The translations under genes were made by a program, and so were the position numbers. From Mytilus galloprovincialis (lineage: Eukaryota; Mollusca; Bivalvia; Mytilida; Mytilidae), in the NCBI RefSeq assembly GCF_965363235.1, contig NC_134847.1, positions 59,490,439-59,554,438 of the forward strand: a stretch of 64,000 nucleotides of DNA, in the 5' to 3' direction. Below are positions 35,001 through 44,553 of the stretch, one piece after another (within the stretch, counting starts at the first letter, position 1; every line of letters begins with the position of its first letter). The notes beneath the pieces were generated by a model that was given only the letters and a program-made list of their open reading frames with translations, made no database searches and was not told the DNA's origin.

Positions 35001-37946
35001 CTGCATACAAGCGTACATAAAAGTCTAGTGTTACATTGAAATAAGTGTGTTGATCAGAACAAACATCTTCTTACTTTGACCTTACTCAGTAGTTTTGCCA
35101 CATTGCTCACTTGGATATGTGGAGATCGTTGATTCAATTTTTGACTGAGTCAACCTAAGAATTTAAAATTAGTATTTGGTTTTTATCTGCCAAGCATTTA
35201 GGAATAAGAGCAAGGATGAGGATAATTGATTCATCATTTGTCATGCATTCTCATTTTTTATATCCAAATGGACAATTATTTTTTTTTATTATCTATGAAA
35301 CAAGAAAATTTGAAATTGTTTGTGAATATCTATTACTTTAACTTGCTGACTTCCACATTAGAAAGGTCCATTTAATCTACGATATGATACACTTTACGGA
35401 ACTATGACTAAAAAGATTGATTGATTGATTGTTGGTTGCTTTACGCCGCATTAGCACAAAAAGGCTATATCGCGGCGACTAAAAAGAGAGAAACGAAACC
35501 TGTTGTAATGGGTTTTAAACACAGGTTTCGCACCAAAAAATTATTTGCACAAAATTTCAAGGTCAGTTATTGATTTGTCTATTGTTAGATGAGTAGACAT
35601 ACAGATTATTTTTGAAACAACACAACATTGTTATCAATTCTGTTAGTGTTTAATGCATTTCATTTTATAAAAAAGAATATTTTTATAAATCTTTCAGGGA
35701 TAATGTATTTGGTAGGGTCAGCGGGAGTAAAAAAAGCATGAAATGTCAATTTATTTTTATTCTGCAAATCGGAAAAGTAGGGTTGGCAGATTTGCCAACA
35801 ATTTAAAAAACCCTTGTCTCAAAGCCAAAAGTATATATATAAAGACAAATGTGAAAAAAAAACATATATTGTTTTAGAAACTGTGTAAAGAGTTTGTCAA
35901 AATTTTCAATATATTTTAATGGTAAATTTTATCATATTTGAAAGTTTTAAAATATGTGTATTATTTATTTCCAGACAAGCTGAAGCAGCCTTAATGAAGC
36001 CTATAGAATTAGCTGAATCTAAAGTTGTCAAAATAGATGCTTCCAAGGTATTAATCAGAAATAGAGTTTTCAGTATAATAGGGATATTATTTACAGTATA
36101 CCTCACAGGCTCATTTGATGGAATAGGGCTGTGGTTGTTGTGTGGTCTAAGTAATTTGTCATGATCTCATATATCATTCATCTTTACACAACTGTAATAG
36201 GGGTCAAGCTTGGCTTTGATCATTTTCAAAATTGAGTATCGTAACTAAACATAATCTTAGTGACAAACTTTTAAGTTTCTCACCAGTTGTTGGAAGTTTA
36301 TCTTGGAACTCCACTTTAATCCACAATGAAATATAAATGCATAGAAATCAAAGCTCAAATATCAAGCCAGAAATTACTTGGTTATGCATTTTTTTGCAAT
36401 AAGGAATGCTTAAATGTCTAATATCATCACATATCATAAGTTTTTTGTACAAATTTACTAGGTTTTGATAAACAATTATATTTTTAGTAGAAAAGGTTTT
36501 GAGGGATATTTTGACTTGCTTTCATATATTTAAAGACTTTTATTTTTGCTTTAACTAATCATCTCTGAAGTCACAAGTTACTAAAGCTGTGGTAAATAGT
36601 TGTTCTTACACTCAATGAAATAGATGTGATGCACTTTCACAATATCTGTGTATACAGAATTTGTTTTGATGATGTTTTTTTTCTGTTTGATTTTTATTTA
36701 TTTCACATTCTTGTTCCTCTTATCACAGAGCATGATATATAAGCATGTATCTTTGCTTAAAAAAACTAGTCTGGCTTTGCATTTGTAAACTGTTGACTAA
36801 TGGAAAAAAAATCTTTTGAAATATTATACTTCATGCACATTTAATTCATAAATACCATGTATGAATACAAGACTTTTACTTGGATTTCCAAAAGGGTTTT
36901 ATTGTTATTTGTATTTTTGTCTCGCTTGTGACGACAGTCTTAAAAGTGGCTAGATATAGGTTGTGCTACTATTGTGGCATTGACAAAGAGGCATCAACAA
37001 TGGTTAATTTTCTGCTTCGGTCAATTTGATGGGAACTACTTGTAGTAGATCAATGATATTTTCTATAAAATTGCATTACTAATATCACAGTTTGATGACT
37101 TTTTCGATGTCCTGTTCCCTAGGGCATGGTCCAGCAACTTTCAATAGACAATTTTCAATGTTATTTTTTCGGCATCAGCCAATTTGATAGGAACTTTCTT
37201 TTGATAGATTTATGATATTTTCTGCAAAGTTATAAGACATAGTCCAGTGACTTACATTAAATTATCATTTTCCAATGTTATGTTTTCACCTTAAGCTAGT
37301 TTGATAGTACCAACTTATGGTAGACAATGCTATATTTTATAAAATTGCATTACTATCAATACATCTCAGTTTTACAACAATTTGACGATCATTTTGACGA
37401 TTTGCCTTCTATGTCATGGTCCAGTAACTTTGAGTTAATTAGCAATGTTGCTGTATATCGGATAATCAGATTATCTTTTTTTAATTTTCTGCTCACAGGC
37501 AAGTCATATTTCTGTGTCAACAGTTTCTTTTGTATAAGTACTATTCCATGTATCATTTTCAGCATTTGACATCAACTTCCAAGTTCACTTTCAAAGCACC
37601 ATGTCCTTTTCTTAAATCTAGCAGGAAATTTTGTCAACTTCATAGTTAAAATTTAGCCATAAAACTAATATTGGTTCTTAGGAATATATAGATGAGATGA
37701 AAAGTTGTAAAATGATGTTTTCAATTCTTTTCTGGTTTTAAAAGGTAATTATGGTCCTTATTCACTGTAGATTTTGACATTTTTGCTAGATCCAAACTTT
37801 TAGTTGGTTTATATTTAATACAATATTTTTTTACATTTCAGAAACAAAAGAATGACGAATTAAGTAGAATTATGGGAGAATTAGCAGTAAATGAAGGATC
37901 CTCTAATGACAATGATGATTTATTAGATTTAATGGATAAAGCCTAG
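17054..37946 (+). CDS. OSCP1: OSCP1, organic solute carrier partner 1 (complete, 372 aa)
   Basis: Ten exons with continuous phase: 17054-17165, 20634-20788, 22149-22316, 22827-22907, 31424-31527, 32595-32723, 33810-33873, 34503-34630, 35975-36047, 37842-37946 (TAG). Conserved OSCP1 blocks: N-terminal 'LFINLGGEMIYILDQRLRAQ', 'LFKPQPLYSKKAMRT', 'RLAHASIMRLNAASMDKLYD', 'LIRQTLLNFFQDMHIRVS', 'FLKDKVQNSNGRFVLPTAG', 'LGTNMYSV' and the C-terminal 'LSRIMGEL' plus acidic 'DDLLDLMDKA'. Human OSCP1 is of similar length. It is a cytosolic protein linked to organic solute uptake and reported in testis and ciliated cells; the molecular activity is unsettled. There is no signal peptide or membrane segment. 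A Ser/Thr-rich stretch around 'TTGSTRTTTSSD' (exon 7) is the least conserved part. Confidence 0.95.
17256..18086. mobile_element. Long inverted-repeat (foldback) element in OSCP1 intron 1
   Basis: Two arms of about 280 bp face each other: left about 17256-17540, right about 17815-18086. Matching blocks include 'CAGAGCTCGTCCCAT', 'CCCACCCAAAATAGATGCGC' and 'CTCTTCATTTAT' in inverse. The loop holds a direct repeat of 'AGGAGATCGATATTTAACAT' type (17613 and 17667). Outer ends read 'GGGTCTT' and 'AAGACCC'. It starts about 90 bp after the exon 1 donor. There is no coding frame of note. Confidence 0.8.
18087..19180. other. OSCP1 intron 1, no clear feature
   Basis: AT-rich intron DNA. It includes paired 'ACCGGAA...AGGAAGTA' motifs at about 18772 and 18810. 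The overlapping 67- and 70-codon frames at 18858-19089 mirror each other on opposite strands and resemble no protein. Confidence 0.4.
19190..19515. repeat. Degenerate tandem repeat ('CAATAACTTTGTCAAACC')
   Basis: Three diverged units share 'ATCAATAACTTTGTCAAACC' (about 19218), 'TCAATTACTTTGTCAAATC' (about 19348) and 'TCGATAATTTTGTTAACC' (about 19485), about 130 bp apart. It lies in OSCP1 intron 1. Confidence 0.5.
19850..20335. repeat. Tandem repeat of about 150 bp ('GTCAACTATATTTGGT')
   Basis: 'GTCAACTATATT' recurs at 19890, 20041 and 20188. Each unit also has 'CTCATTTTCATGGTTC' and ends near 'GTTAAGTTTT'. It lies in OSCP1 intron 1, followed by a fragment of the 'GCATTATGTTTTCTGGTCTG' repeat near 20429 that also occurs at 27806. 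Confidence 0.65.
20864..21081. mobile_element. MITE, TACTGTAAATTC family, copy 2
   Basis: A 218-bp element in OSCP1 intron 2 with 'TACTGTAAATTAAGAAATTA' at its left and the complement of 'TACTGTAAATTCAGAAATCA' at its right. It shares 'ATTATTGCG' with copy 3. Confidence 0.7.
21219..22103. repeat. Direct duplication in OSCP1 intron 2
   Basis: About 160 bp at 21219-21379 recurs at 21946-22103 with few differences. Shared stretches include 'TACTTATACTCCCATGTAAC', 'CAATTTATCTTTTTCAATAA' and 'AGTAGGACCAA'. The second copy ends 45 bp before the exon 3 acceptor, so the duplication reaches the splice region. Confidence 0.75.
22935..23147. mobile_element. MITE, GGATTCATTTATT family, copy 1
   Basis: A 213-bp element starting 'TACTGAGGATTCATTTATTT' and ending 'ATGAATCTACAGTA', the inverse. 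It is a sister family of the TACTGTAAATTC elements. It begins 28 bp after the exon 4 donor of OSCP1. Confidence 0.7.
23868..24065. repeat. 'TACGACCGC' family, internally deleted copy
   Basis: It retains the near-terminal 'GTCGTCCGAAGAC' part and the opposite end 'CCAACTGTTCAGGGTTGGAC', with almost all of the 2-kb body missing. It lies in OSCP1 intron 4. A fragment of the 'GATTGTCAATGAGACAACTA' repeat sits just before it (23741-23815). Confidence 0.6.
24291..25560. mobile_element. 'TAGCTCACCTGGCC' element, long copy (Helitron-like 3' end?)
   Basis: A 1.27-kb element beginning 'TAGCTCACCTGGCCGAAAGG' and ending with hairpin 'GGCTCTTTAGAGCC' then 'TCTAG' followed by T. A hairpin plus CTAG before T resembles the Helitron 3' terminus; a 5' TC was not found. 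Inside, a block of about 500 bp ('CTGAAACTACTG', 'AAGATGGCCGCCATGGCTAA') is duplicated at about 24380 and 24880. A shorter copy lies at 39262-40049. Confidence 0.7.
25729..26152. mobile_element. TIR element ATACCCCCGC...GCGGGGGTAT with internal duplication
   Basis: The ends 'ATACCCCCGC' and 'GCGGGGGTAT' are perfect inverse copies. The body has two tandem copies of about 165 bp with 'TTTCTCAGGAACTAC', 'CAGATTCATCACTCGACAAC' and 'CTTCCTGTTTACC'. Frames of 79-86 codons here derive from the repeats. Confidence 0.7.
26196..26535. repeat. Tandem repeats: 27-bp doublet and four 72-bp units
   Basis: 'TCAACCAGTTTGTTTAGAAT' occurs twice, at about 26199 and 26226. Four units then begin with 'CCAGACTTGATAAAT' or a variant at about 26253, 26325, 26395 and 26468 (periods 70-73 bp), each with 'TTTAGATGTATTTAAAATCA'. 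They lie in OSCP1 intron 4. Confidence 0.75.
27781..28215 (+). repeat. Dispersed repeat, 'ATGCCCCA...GGGGCAT' family, copy 2
   Basis: It starts 'ATGCCCCACCTATGATAGTA' and ends 'GGGGCATCCGTGTACTATGG'. An inner block with 'AGGTTAAAGTTTTTGGTC' and 'ACTTAGTACACATGTTCCC' is duplicated in tandem, about 180 bp apart. It is inverted relative to 6925-7220. Confidence 0.7.
28216..29301. other. OSCP1 intron 4, no clear feature
   Basis: AT-rich DNA between a dispersed repeat and the long palindrome. No exon, repeat or RNA gene was recognised. Confidence 0.4.
29302..30219. mobile_element. 918-bp near-perfect palindrome (foldback element) in OSCP1 intron 4
   Basis: The arms begin 'TTACAGTGACTTGACTGTT' at 29302 and end with its exact complement at 30219. 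Inverse identity is near-complete for over 400 bp, with only scattered mismatches; for example 'AGCTTTTATAGAG' and 'CTCTATAAAAGCT' match. The arms close on 'GGGGAGATAA' and 'TTATCTCCCC' around a loop of about 50 nt near 29735-29790. The outermost 'CAGTG...CACTG' recalls hAT termini, but no 8-bp target duplication is seen. There is no open reading frame. Confidence 0.9.
30220..31420. other. OSCP1 intron 4 remainder, no clear feature
   Basis: AT-rich DNA up to the exon 5 acceptor ('ttttag' before 31424). No coding or repeat structure stood out. Confidence 0.4.
31889..32049. mobile_element. 161-bp hairpin MITE in OSCP1 intron 5
   Basis: The termini 'AGATTATCGGGT' and 'ACCCGATTATCT' pair with one mismatch. 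Inner arms 'GATATTGTAAAATATCAGCC' and 'GGCTGATATTTTACGATATC' also pair. A 'GAGTGAGCGCAGCGAACAAG' loop lies between. Confidence 0.75.
33925..34390. repeat. Three tandem units of about 160 bp in OSCP1 intron 7
   Basis: 'GTTTGCCTCAA' recurs at 33945, 34103 and 34266, each followed by 'ATACACAATGCTTATTACCA' or a close variant, then 'GAGTTATG' and 'CCCCT'. The 64-codon frame at 33881 reads through exon 7 into the first unit and is not a gene. Confidence 0.75.
34689..34785. mobile_element. MITE, GGATTCATTTATT family, copy 2, left part only
   Basis: It starts 'TACTGTGGATTCATTTATTT' 59 bp after the exon 8 donor of OSCP1 and follows the sister copy at 22935 up to the 'CACGATTTTCCC' region. It then runs directly into the 24-bp minisatellite. 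The normal right terminus is missing. Confidence 0.65.
34783..35027. repeat. 24-bp minisatellite, about 10 copies
   Basis: The unit 'GTCTGCATACAAGCACACAT' plus 'aaaa' repeats about ten times; the last six units are almost identical, and units 3-4 and the final one carry variants. Overlapping frames of 80-123 codons on both strands are repeat translations. The array grows out of a MITE core: the related element at 42037 has a single 'CTGAATACAAGA' at the same place. Confidence 0.9.
35405..35545. repeat. Dispersed repeat starting GATTGATTGATTGTTGG
   Basis: It reads 'GATTGATTGATTGTTGGTTG' then 'CTTTACGCCGC' and ends near 'CAGGTTTCGCACC'. It contains an imperfect dyad ('GAAACCTG' and 'CAGGTTTC'). 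It looks like a common molluscan dispersed repeat; the class is uncertain. Confidence 0.4.
36960..37450. repeat. Degenerate tandem repeat of about 150 bp in OSCP1 intron 9
   Basis: Three diverged units share 'CAATTTGATGGGAAC' or 'CCAATTTGATAGGAAC', 'TGATATTTTCT' and 'GGTCCAGCAACTTTCAAT' or variants. Nothing coding. Confidence 0.45.
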
Positions 37947-38322
37947 CTGATGTTTGTATTATGGAATATTTTGAATGTGAGAGAGAGATGGCATGAATGT
38001 GGAGTTAATGAATGGCAATGATATGAGAGATCAAGAGACAAATCATTACTGATACAGCCCAATATGTTTTTGATCTATAAGAAATTGTCACGAATGTAAA
38101 TGTGTGATTTCTTAAGCTATGTTAATGTTAATTTTGTGTCAAATTTATAAGAGATTGTTTGACCTGAAGGATATATGAAAAACTACATAGCCCTGATGGA
38201 CCAAAGCTTGTAGCTTGGATTACATATCAAATATATATATACATGAAATGTTTAAGGTATGTATTTAAAATACTGTGGGTTCATATTAATATGTGGAATA
38301 CCAATTTTTTAGGGATTTTATA

Positions 38323-38328
38323 AATAAA
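38323..38328 (+). promoter_or_regulatory. OSCP1: Candidate OSCP1 polyadenylation signal
   Basis: An AATAAA hexamer lies 377 bp after the OSCP1 stop codon. Other AATAAA hexamers occur further downstream in this AT-rich DNA, so the choice is provisional. Confidence 0.3.
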
Positions 38329-38573
38329 GATGACCAATGAATTCGATAGCATAATATCACTATTTGGATTCAGATATATTTAGAATCCTTCTTAAATTGA
38401 TTTTCCTGTTTTAAAAATTATGACTCTGGAAAAATAATTCCAAAATGGCATGTTTTGTTAGAGGTAAGAACCACCTTATATATAAAACAGTTTTATAATT
38501 GTTTTGATGATTTTCTGTCATTTCAAGTTATAAAAGATATTTGGAAATAACAATATGCTAAGTGGTGCCTTAA

Positions 38574-38971
38574 GGATGTACTTAGGTGAGGTTTTGGAAT
38601 TTGTGTCCAATTTTCAGACTTCTTGGTTTTTTTCCATACAAAAAAAGTAAAATATTTTGCCCCATAACACCCATTTTTTTTTCATATAAGACTAAATAGC
38701 TCATGAAAGGTCATTTACAAAAATTTTAGAGAATTCTTAATTTTCTTTCTTTTGATTTGGGACCCAAATAATAACAAGGCAAACATACGGTAAAAGTCTG
38801 AGTCAGCCTTTTCCCGCCATATTTTAAATCTCAAATATCTCGAAAAGGAGGGCCATGACCTATCAATATTTTTAGCTTATTTTTATCCTTGAAGAATGCT
38901 CTAACTGCTTATAGTATCAATTTTAAATTCTTGATTTATTAATTTTCACCTAACCTCACCTAAGTACATCC
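38574..38971. mobile_element. 398-bp TIR element with TTAA flanks
   Basis: Perfect termini 'GGATGTACTTAGGTGAGGTT' and its inverse are flanked on both sides by TTAA (38570-38573 and 38972-38975). The core is AT-rich, with no coding. TTAA duplication is the piggyBac pattern, but the termini do not begin CCC. Confidence 0.8.
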
Positions 38972-39261
38972 TTAAAGAGTTATTGAGTCATACATAGAGT
39001 TGATTTCTAAGTTGTTTATGAGAAATGACAATTGAAGATTTAAACAAAAGTTCTTGATATATATAAAGTTATGTTATTTGTTTGAATAATTTATTAAAAA
39101 GATTTTTCAAAGACAGTGCTATAACTTGTGCCACTCTCCAGTATTTTTCAAATGTTATGAGATATATGATACAGAGTAAAACATGTTTAAATGGAATCTC
39201 ACTTTTGAGTGTTTAGAATTTTATGTTACAAGTAGATTGAATATCCAGAAGAATTTATTTT

Positions 39262-40049
39262 TAGCTTACGTGGCCCAAAGGGCCAAGTGAGCTTTTCTCA
39301 TCACTTGGCGTCCATCGTCGTCTGTCGTAGTCGTCCGTCATCATCAACTTTTACAAAACTCTTCTCCTGAAACTACTGGGCAAAATTTAACCAAACTTGG
39401 CCACAATCATCATTGGGGTATCTAGTTTAAAAAATGTGTCTGGTGACCCAGCCAACCAACCAAGATGGCCGCCATGGCTAAAAATAGAACATAGGGGTAA
39501 AATGCAGTTTTTGGCTTATAACTCAAAAACCAAAGCATTTAGAGCAAATCTGACAGAAGGTGAAATTGTTTATCAGGTCAAAATTTATCTGCCCTGGAAT
39601 TTTCAGATGAATCGGATAACTGGTTGTTAGGTTGCTGCCCCTGAATTGGTAATTTTAAGGAAATTTTGCCGTTTTTTTATCCTAAATATTATTATAGATA
39701 GAGATAAACTGTAAACAGCAATAATGTACAGCAAAGTAAGACCTTAAAATAGGTCAGCATGACAAAAATGGTCAATTAACCCCCTAAGGATTTATTGCTC
39801 TTTATAGTCAATTTTTAACAATTTTCATAAAATTTGTAAATTTTCACTAACATTTTCCACTGAAACTACTGGGCCAAGTTCATTATAGATAGAGATAATT
39901 GTAAGCAGCAAGAATGTTTAGTAAAGTAAGATCTTCAAACACATCATCATCACCAAAACACAATTTTGTCATGAATCCATCTGCTGTGTCTTTTGTTTAA
40001 TATTCACATAGACCAAGGTGAGCGACACAGGCTCTTTAGAGCCTCTAGT
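39262..40049. mobile_element. 'TAGCTCACCTGGCC' element, short copy
   Basis: It begins 'TTAGCTTACGTGGCCC' and ends 'AGGCTCTTTAGAGCCTCTAG'. It shares 'AAGATGGCCGCCATGGCTAA' and 'AAATGCAGTTTTTGGCTTAT' with 24291-25560 but has only one copy of the internal block. It lies about 1.3 kb downstream of the OSCP1 stop. Confidence 0.7.
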
Positions 40050-42036
40050 TATTTTGTTTTAAGTGATTTCAATCAGAAGAAAGTTCAGATTACTCAGGTT
40101 TCAGTTTGATTTGGTTTCACTGTACTTTTGTTACTGTTAAGGAAATTATTAGGCATGATATCATAACTTAAATTATTACGATAAATGGCAATTTTATTAC
40201 AAACAACTAATTAAGGTGAGACATATCCAACATGAAATTTCCCAACGAGAAACTATTTGTCATGACACCAATCAAGATGCCATCATGCTTATACAGTTTT
40301 TAATATAATGCTTAACCATGTTGGACTTTGAATTACAATGCGTTAAACTGTTCATACAAGAAATGTTTTTGTAATTTGGGAACGGTAAAGAAACTGGAAC
40401 AATTATTTTCAGATTTCTTTGAATTAATTTTTTTTCTTATGAACATAGTAGAATCAGTTGGCTTAAAAAATTCTTGATTGTGCTAGAGAAATATCTATTT
40501 ATTTTCGACCTTGTTTTTAAGAACCTTTTTTTTTAATGTAATTTTATTTATTTAAAGAAGAAGAAAAACCATGGACTTAACATGAAAATAAATAAATCAT
40601 GAAATGAAATATTGTTTGTGCAGACTTGTGTGTTATACACCTTATCGCTAATCCCGGCTGACCCAGCCGCTTGAACTTTTGACGCATTCAACAATCACTT
40701 TCCATTGTGGCGTCAGATGTTTTGTTTTGTGACGTCAAAATTTTACGGGAACCTGTGTGATTTCCAGTAATGGCGGACAAATAGCGATAAGGTGTATTAA
40801 AAAGTATCTCTGTTTGTTTGTATGTAAGTTCCAAGAATCCGTCCTTGTATTTTTGTGATTGTTCAAGCATATCATTATATACGTCACTATTTTTTATATG
40901 TATTTTTCACATGTGATGAGCCTTTGATATGTTTATAATTATTTTTTTATTTGTCAGATGTTTTGTTCTTTTGAAGGAAAAGAAATTTATTCAATACATT
41001 GTTCATAGGATACAAGTTAAAACACTGATTTAAAACACAGCTGAACTATCATCTAAATAACCACTACTTTATACTAAGTTATGGGAAGTATTTGGCTTAA
41101 CACAATAAACAATAAACAAAAATTATATCAAAGATTCAAGTACAATTTATTTGCGCAAACTAATGGCTTTTCATATTTTCAACATCAATCAATATTATTT
41201 CAACTGTGTGTGGGTCTAAAGCAGCAGTCACATGACTTTATTTTTTTGTTTGTTAATTAGATGACAATGTCCCATGTCATATCATTATTACAATAAAGGA
41301 GATTGACTTCTTCTTTAAATCCAAAGTTTTTCTGATTCTCAGCTTTTTATTGTGTGTTGATATAATCTATTATTATTCAGGTTTCATCTAATGGTAGTTA
41401 GAAAAAAAATTATTTTTGTACATATCATAGTATCATAAACATATTTTCTATTTGCTTGTTTTATAAAAAATAGTATGAATCTCAGTTAATTTAACATATT
41501 TTATGGTGTTGTTTGGTTACATTCATGAAATATTACTGACTTGACAAGTTGCAAAAAAATAAGCTGAATTGTTTTTGTTTTTGATCTTTTGCTTTGGTAT
41601 GTCTGTATATTTATTTTTGTCTTTTATTTTATGACATTTTTCAACAGATAATGCTACTTTTATGTATACGTTCTTGTGCCAAACTTTTATAATGCTCTTT
41701 TTAGCTTTATACAATTAAGTGTGTCTACCGGTAAATCAAACTACCAGTATTCAGTAACACAATTTAACAACTCTGGTGTGTGTTATAAACTTTAGTGTAC
41801 ATGTAATAAGCTTTTGTAAGAAATCATCATTTAGTGGGACACAGATGTTAGATTGCATTGCTTAGACTCCCAAAATTTTATTTTGGTAGGAAAATTTTGG
41901 TATGTGGTATTTAAATGTGATATTTGTACATTATTTGTTAATTAATAGATGATAATGAAAATGTGTTCTCAAAACATTATCTGTGCAATTAAACTACAAC
42001 AGAGTATAGAATAGGTTTTTTAAGTAGTTGGATATA
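40050..42036. other. Intergenic, apart from one MITE nothing recognised
   Basis: AT-rich DNA between OSCP1 and MECR. The 60-65 codon frames have no recognisable features. Confidence 0.4.
40635..40797. mobile_element. 163-bp MITE, ATACACCTTATCGC family, copy 1
   Basis: The ends 'ATACACCTTATCGCTA' and 'TAGCGATAAGGTGTAT' are inverse. The core has 'CGCTTGAACTTTTGACG', 'TTCCATTGTGGCGTCAGAT' and 'GTAATGGCGGACAAATAGCG'. A second copy lies at 49805-49979. Confidence 0.75.
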
Positions 42037-42225
42037 ACCGTGGATTCATTTATTTTTGAGGATTGAGGAAAACTTGCATCTTCGTTGGTTTAGATTTCTT
42101 GGTTCTTCCAATCTCTGAATACAAGAAAAATTTTGTAATTCATTGAACATTTGAATTTGGGGTTCATCTCCACCCACGAAACCCACAAAAATTGATATCC
42201 AATAAATACCAATGAATCTACAGTA
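42037..42225. mobile_element. MITE, GGATTCATTTATT family, copy 3
   Basis: It starts 'ACCGTGGATTCATTTATTTT' and ends 'CCAATGAATCTACAGTA'. It has the single-copy 'CTGAATACAAGA' site from which the 24-bp minisatellite at 34783 appears to have expanded. Confidence 0.65.
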
Positions 42226-44109
42226 CTTGTGTCCACGGAAAATCTATGAGGTCTGATACTGATGTCTAATTTAAACTGTACTTTATAGCTATGTGATATA
42301 GGTACATCATAATTTATTATTAGAAAAGATGGTTAAGCTAGATAATTGAATATGAAAATTTCAATCTGACTTGTTTCTTCCATATAGTAGAAATCTTAAG
42401 TGCTCTGTATAGTTCAAAATTTTCTCTATCTTGTTCTATTACTTGTAGAAAATAAATGTGATCAAGATACATGTCATGACACTAGTTTGTTATACATATA
42501 TATTTGGGTCATGTTTGAAAAAGAACAGTTGATTGATCTGGAGTATTTTTAATAAAATAAACTACATAAATGTGTGCTTGTTTTTTAATTGTACATGTTG
42601 TATACAAAAGGATTATAGACATTCATCTTCCAGATTTGTAATATCTGTAGAAATGTAAGGGTACAATAACTCTGGAATAAACAGTTAACACTGCATGTAT
42701 TCGATAATGTATATCAGAATTTCGTGTGTGTTTAAGTCTTTATGCCATTTAATTAACTTTCGAGATGACCTCTGGAGACTGCTGATTGTAATATAACCTG
42801 ATATGAACATAAACATAGATATAAATACATAGCGACCTGGTGCAATTGGATTTTTCTAGATTTGTTTGATTTCATGTTATAGGACATAGTTTAAATAGTT
42901 CATTGTTTTTATACGACCGCAAAAATTTTTATTTTTTGGTTGTATATTGCTATCACGTTGGCGTCGTCGTCCGAATACTTTTAGTTTTCGCACTCTAACT
43001 TTAGTAAAAGTGAATAGAAATCAATGAAACTTTAACACAAGGTTTATGACCACAAAAGGAAGGTTGGGATTGATTTTGGGAGTTTTGGTCCCAACATTTT
43101 AGGAATTAGGGGCCAAAAAGGGCCCAAATAAGCATTTTCTTGGTTTTCGCACTATAACTTTAGTTTAAGTGAATAGAAATCTATGAAATTTTGACACAAG
43201 GTTTATGACCACAAAAGGAAGGTTGGGATTGATTTTGGGAGTTTTGATTCCAACAGTTTAGGAATTAGGGGCCAAAAAAGGGTCCAAATAAGCATTATTC
43301 TTGGTTTTCGCACAATTACTTTAGTATAATAAATAGAAATCAATGAAATTTTAACACATGGTTTATGACCACAAAAGGAAGGTTGGGATTGATTTTTGGA
43401 GTTGAGGTCACAACAGTTTATGAATAAGGGGCCAAAAAGGGGCCCAAATAAGCATTATTTTTGGTTTTTGCACCATAACTTTAGTATAAGTAAATAGAAA
43501 TCTATGAAATTTAAACACAAGGTTTATGACCATAAAAGGAAGGTTGGGTTTGATTTTGGGAGTTTTGGTCCTAACAGTTTAGGAATAAGGGGCCCAAAGG
43601 GCCCAAAATTGAACTTTGTGTGATTTCATCAAAAATTGAATAATTGGGGTTCATTGATATGCCGAATCTAACTATGTATGTAGATTCTTAATTTTTGGTC
43701 CCGTTTTCAAATTAATCTACATTAAGGTCCAAAGGGTCCAGAATTAAACTTAGTTTGATTTTAACAAAAATTGAATCCTTGGGGTTCTTTGATATGCTGA
43801 ATTTAAAAATGTACTTAGATTTTTAATTATTGGCCTAGTTTTCAAGTTGGTCCAAATGGGGGTCCAAAATTAAACTTTGTTTGATTTCATCAAAAATTGA
43901 ATAAATGGGTTCTTTGATATGCCAAATCTAACTGTGTATGTAGATTCTTAATTTTTGGTCCAGGTTTCAAATTGGTCTACATTAAGGTCCAAAGGGTCCA
44001 AAATTAAACTAAGTTTAATTTTAACAAAAATTAAATTCTTGGGCTTATTTGATATGCTTTATCTAAATATGTACTTTGATTTTTGATTATGGGCCCAGTT
44101 TTCAAGTTG

Positions 44110-44235
44110 GTCCAAATCAGGATTCCATATCAAGTATTGTGCAATAGCAAGAAATTTTCAATTGCACAGTATTGCACAATAGCAAGAAATATCTAATTGC
44201 ACAATATTGTGCAATAGCAATTAATTTTCAATTGG
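44110..44235. repeat. Short tandem repeat of TTGTGCAATAGCAA
   Basis: Three or four copies of 'ATTGTGCAATAGCAAGAAAT' or its variants, about 50 bp apart, contain the dyad 'ATTGCACAATATTGTGCAAT'. They sit inside the TACGACCGC element. Confidence 0.6.
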
Positions 44236-44264
44236 AGTTATCTTTCTTTGTATAGAATAGTAGT

Positions 44265-44553
44265 TGATAATATATGTTGGAAATTTGCCAGACATGACTA
44301 TGATGTCATTTTCTATTTTTATTTGCCAATAACTTTATGTAAATAACTTCATTGGAAATTTGCCACTATAAAATGTTGCTGATGAAGCTTTTTTTCCTTA
44401 TCTTATCTAAAATGTTTTTAGATAATGTATGTTGGACATTTGCCAGACATGACTATGATGTCATTTTCTATTTTTATTTGCCAATAACTTTATGTAAATA
44501 ACTTCTTTGGAAATTTGCCAATATAAAATGTTGCTGATGAAGTTTTTTTTATT
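44265..44553. repeat. Tandem duplication of about 156-bp unit
   Basis: The block with 'GCCAGACATGACTATGATGT', 'TTTGCCAATAACTTTATGTA' and 'TATAAAATGTTGCTGATGAA' occurs at 44265 and again at 44421, almost identical. The 65-codon frame at 44507 lies over its end and is not a gene. Confidence 0.8.

Noticed and set aside
34783..35027. Regular 24-bp repeats that might suggest a CRISPR array
   Set aside because: There are no spacers between units, the genome is animal and the array sits in an intron; it is a minisatellite.
34657..35028. Frames of 80-123 codons on both strands
   Set aside because: They are translations of the 24-bp minisatellite, open on several frames at once, with no start context or homology.
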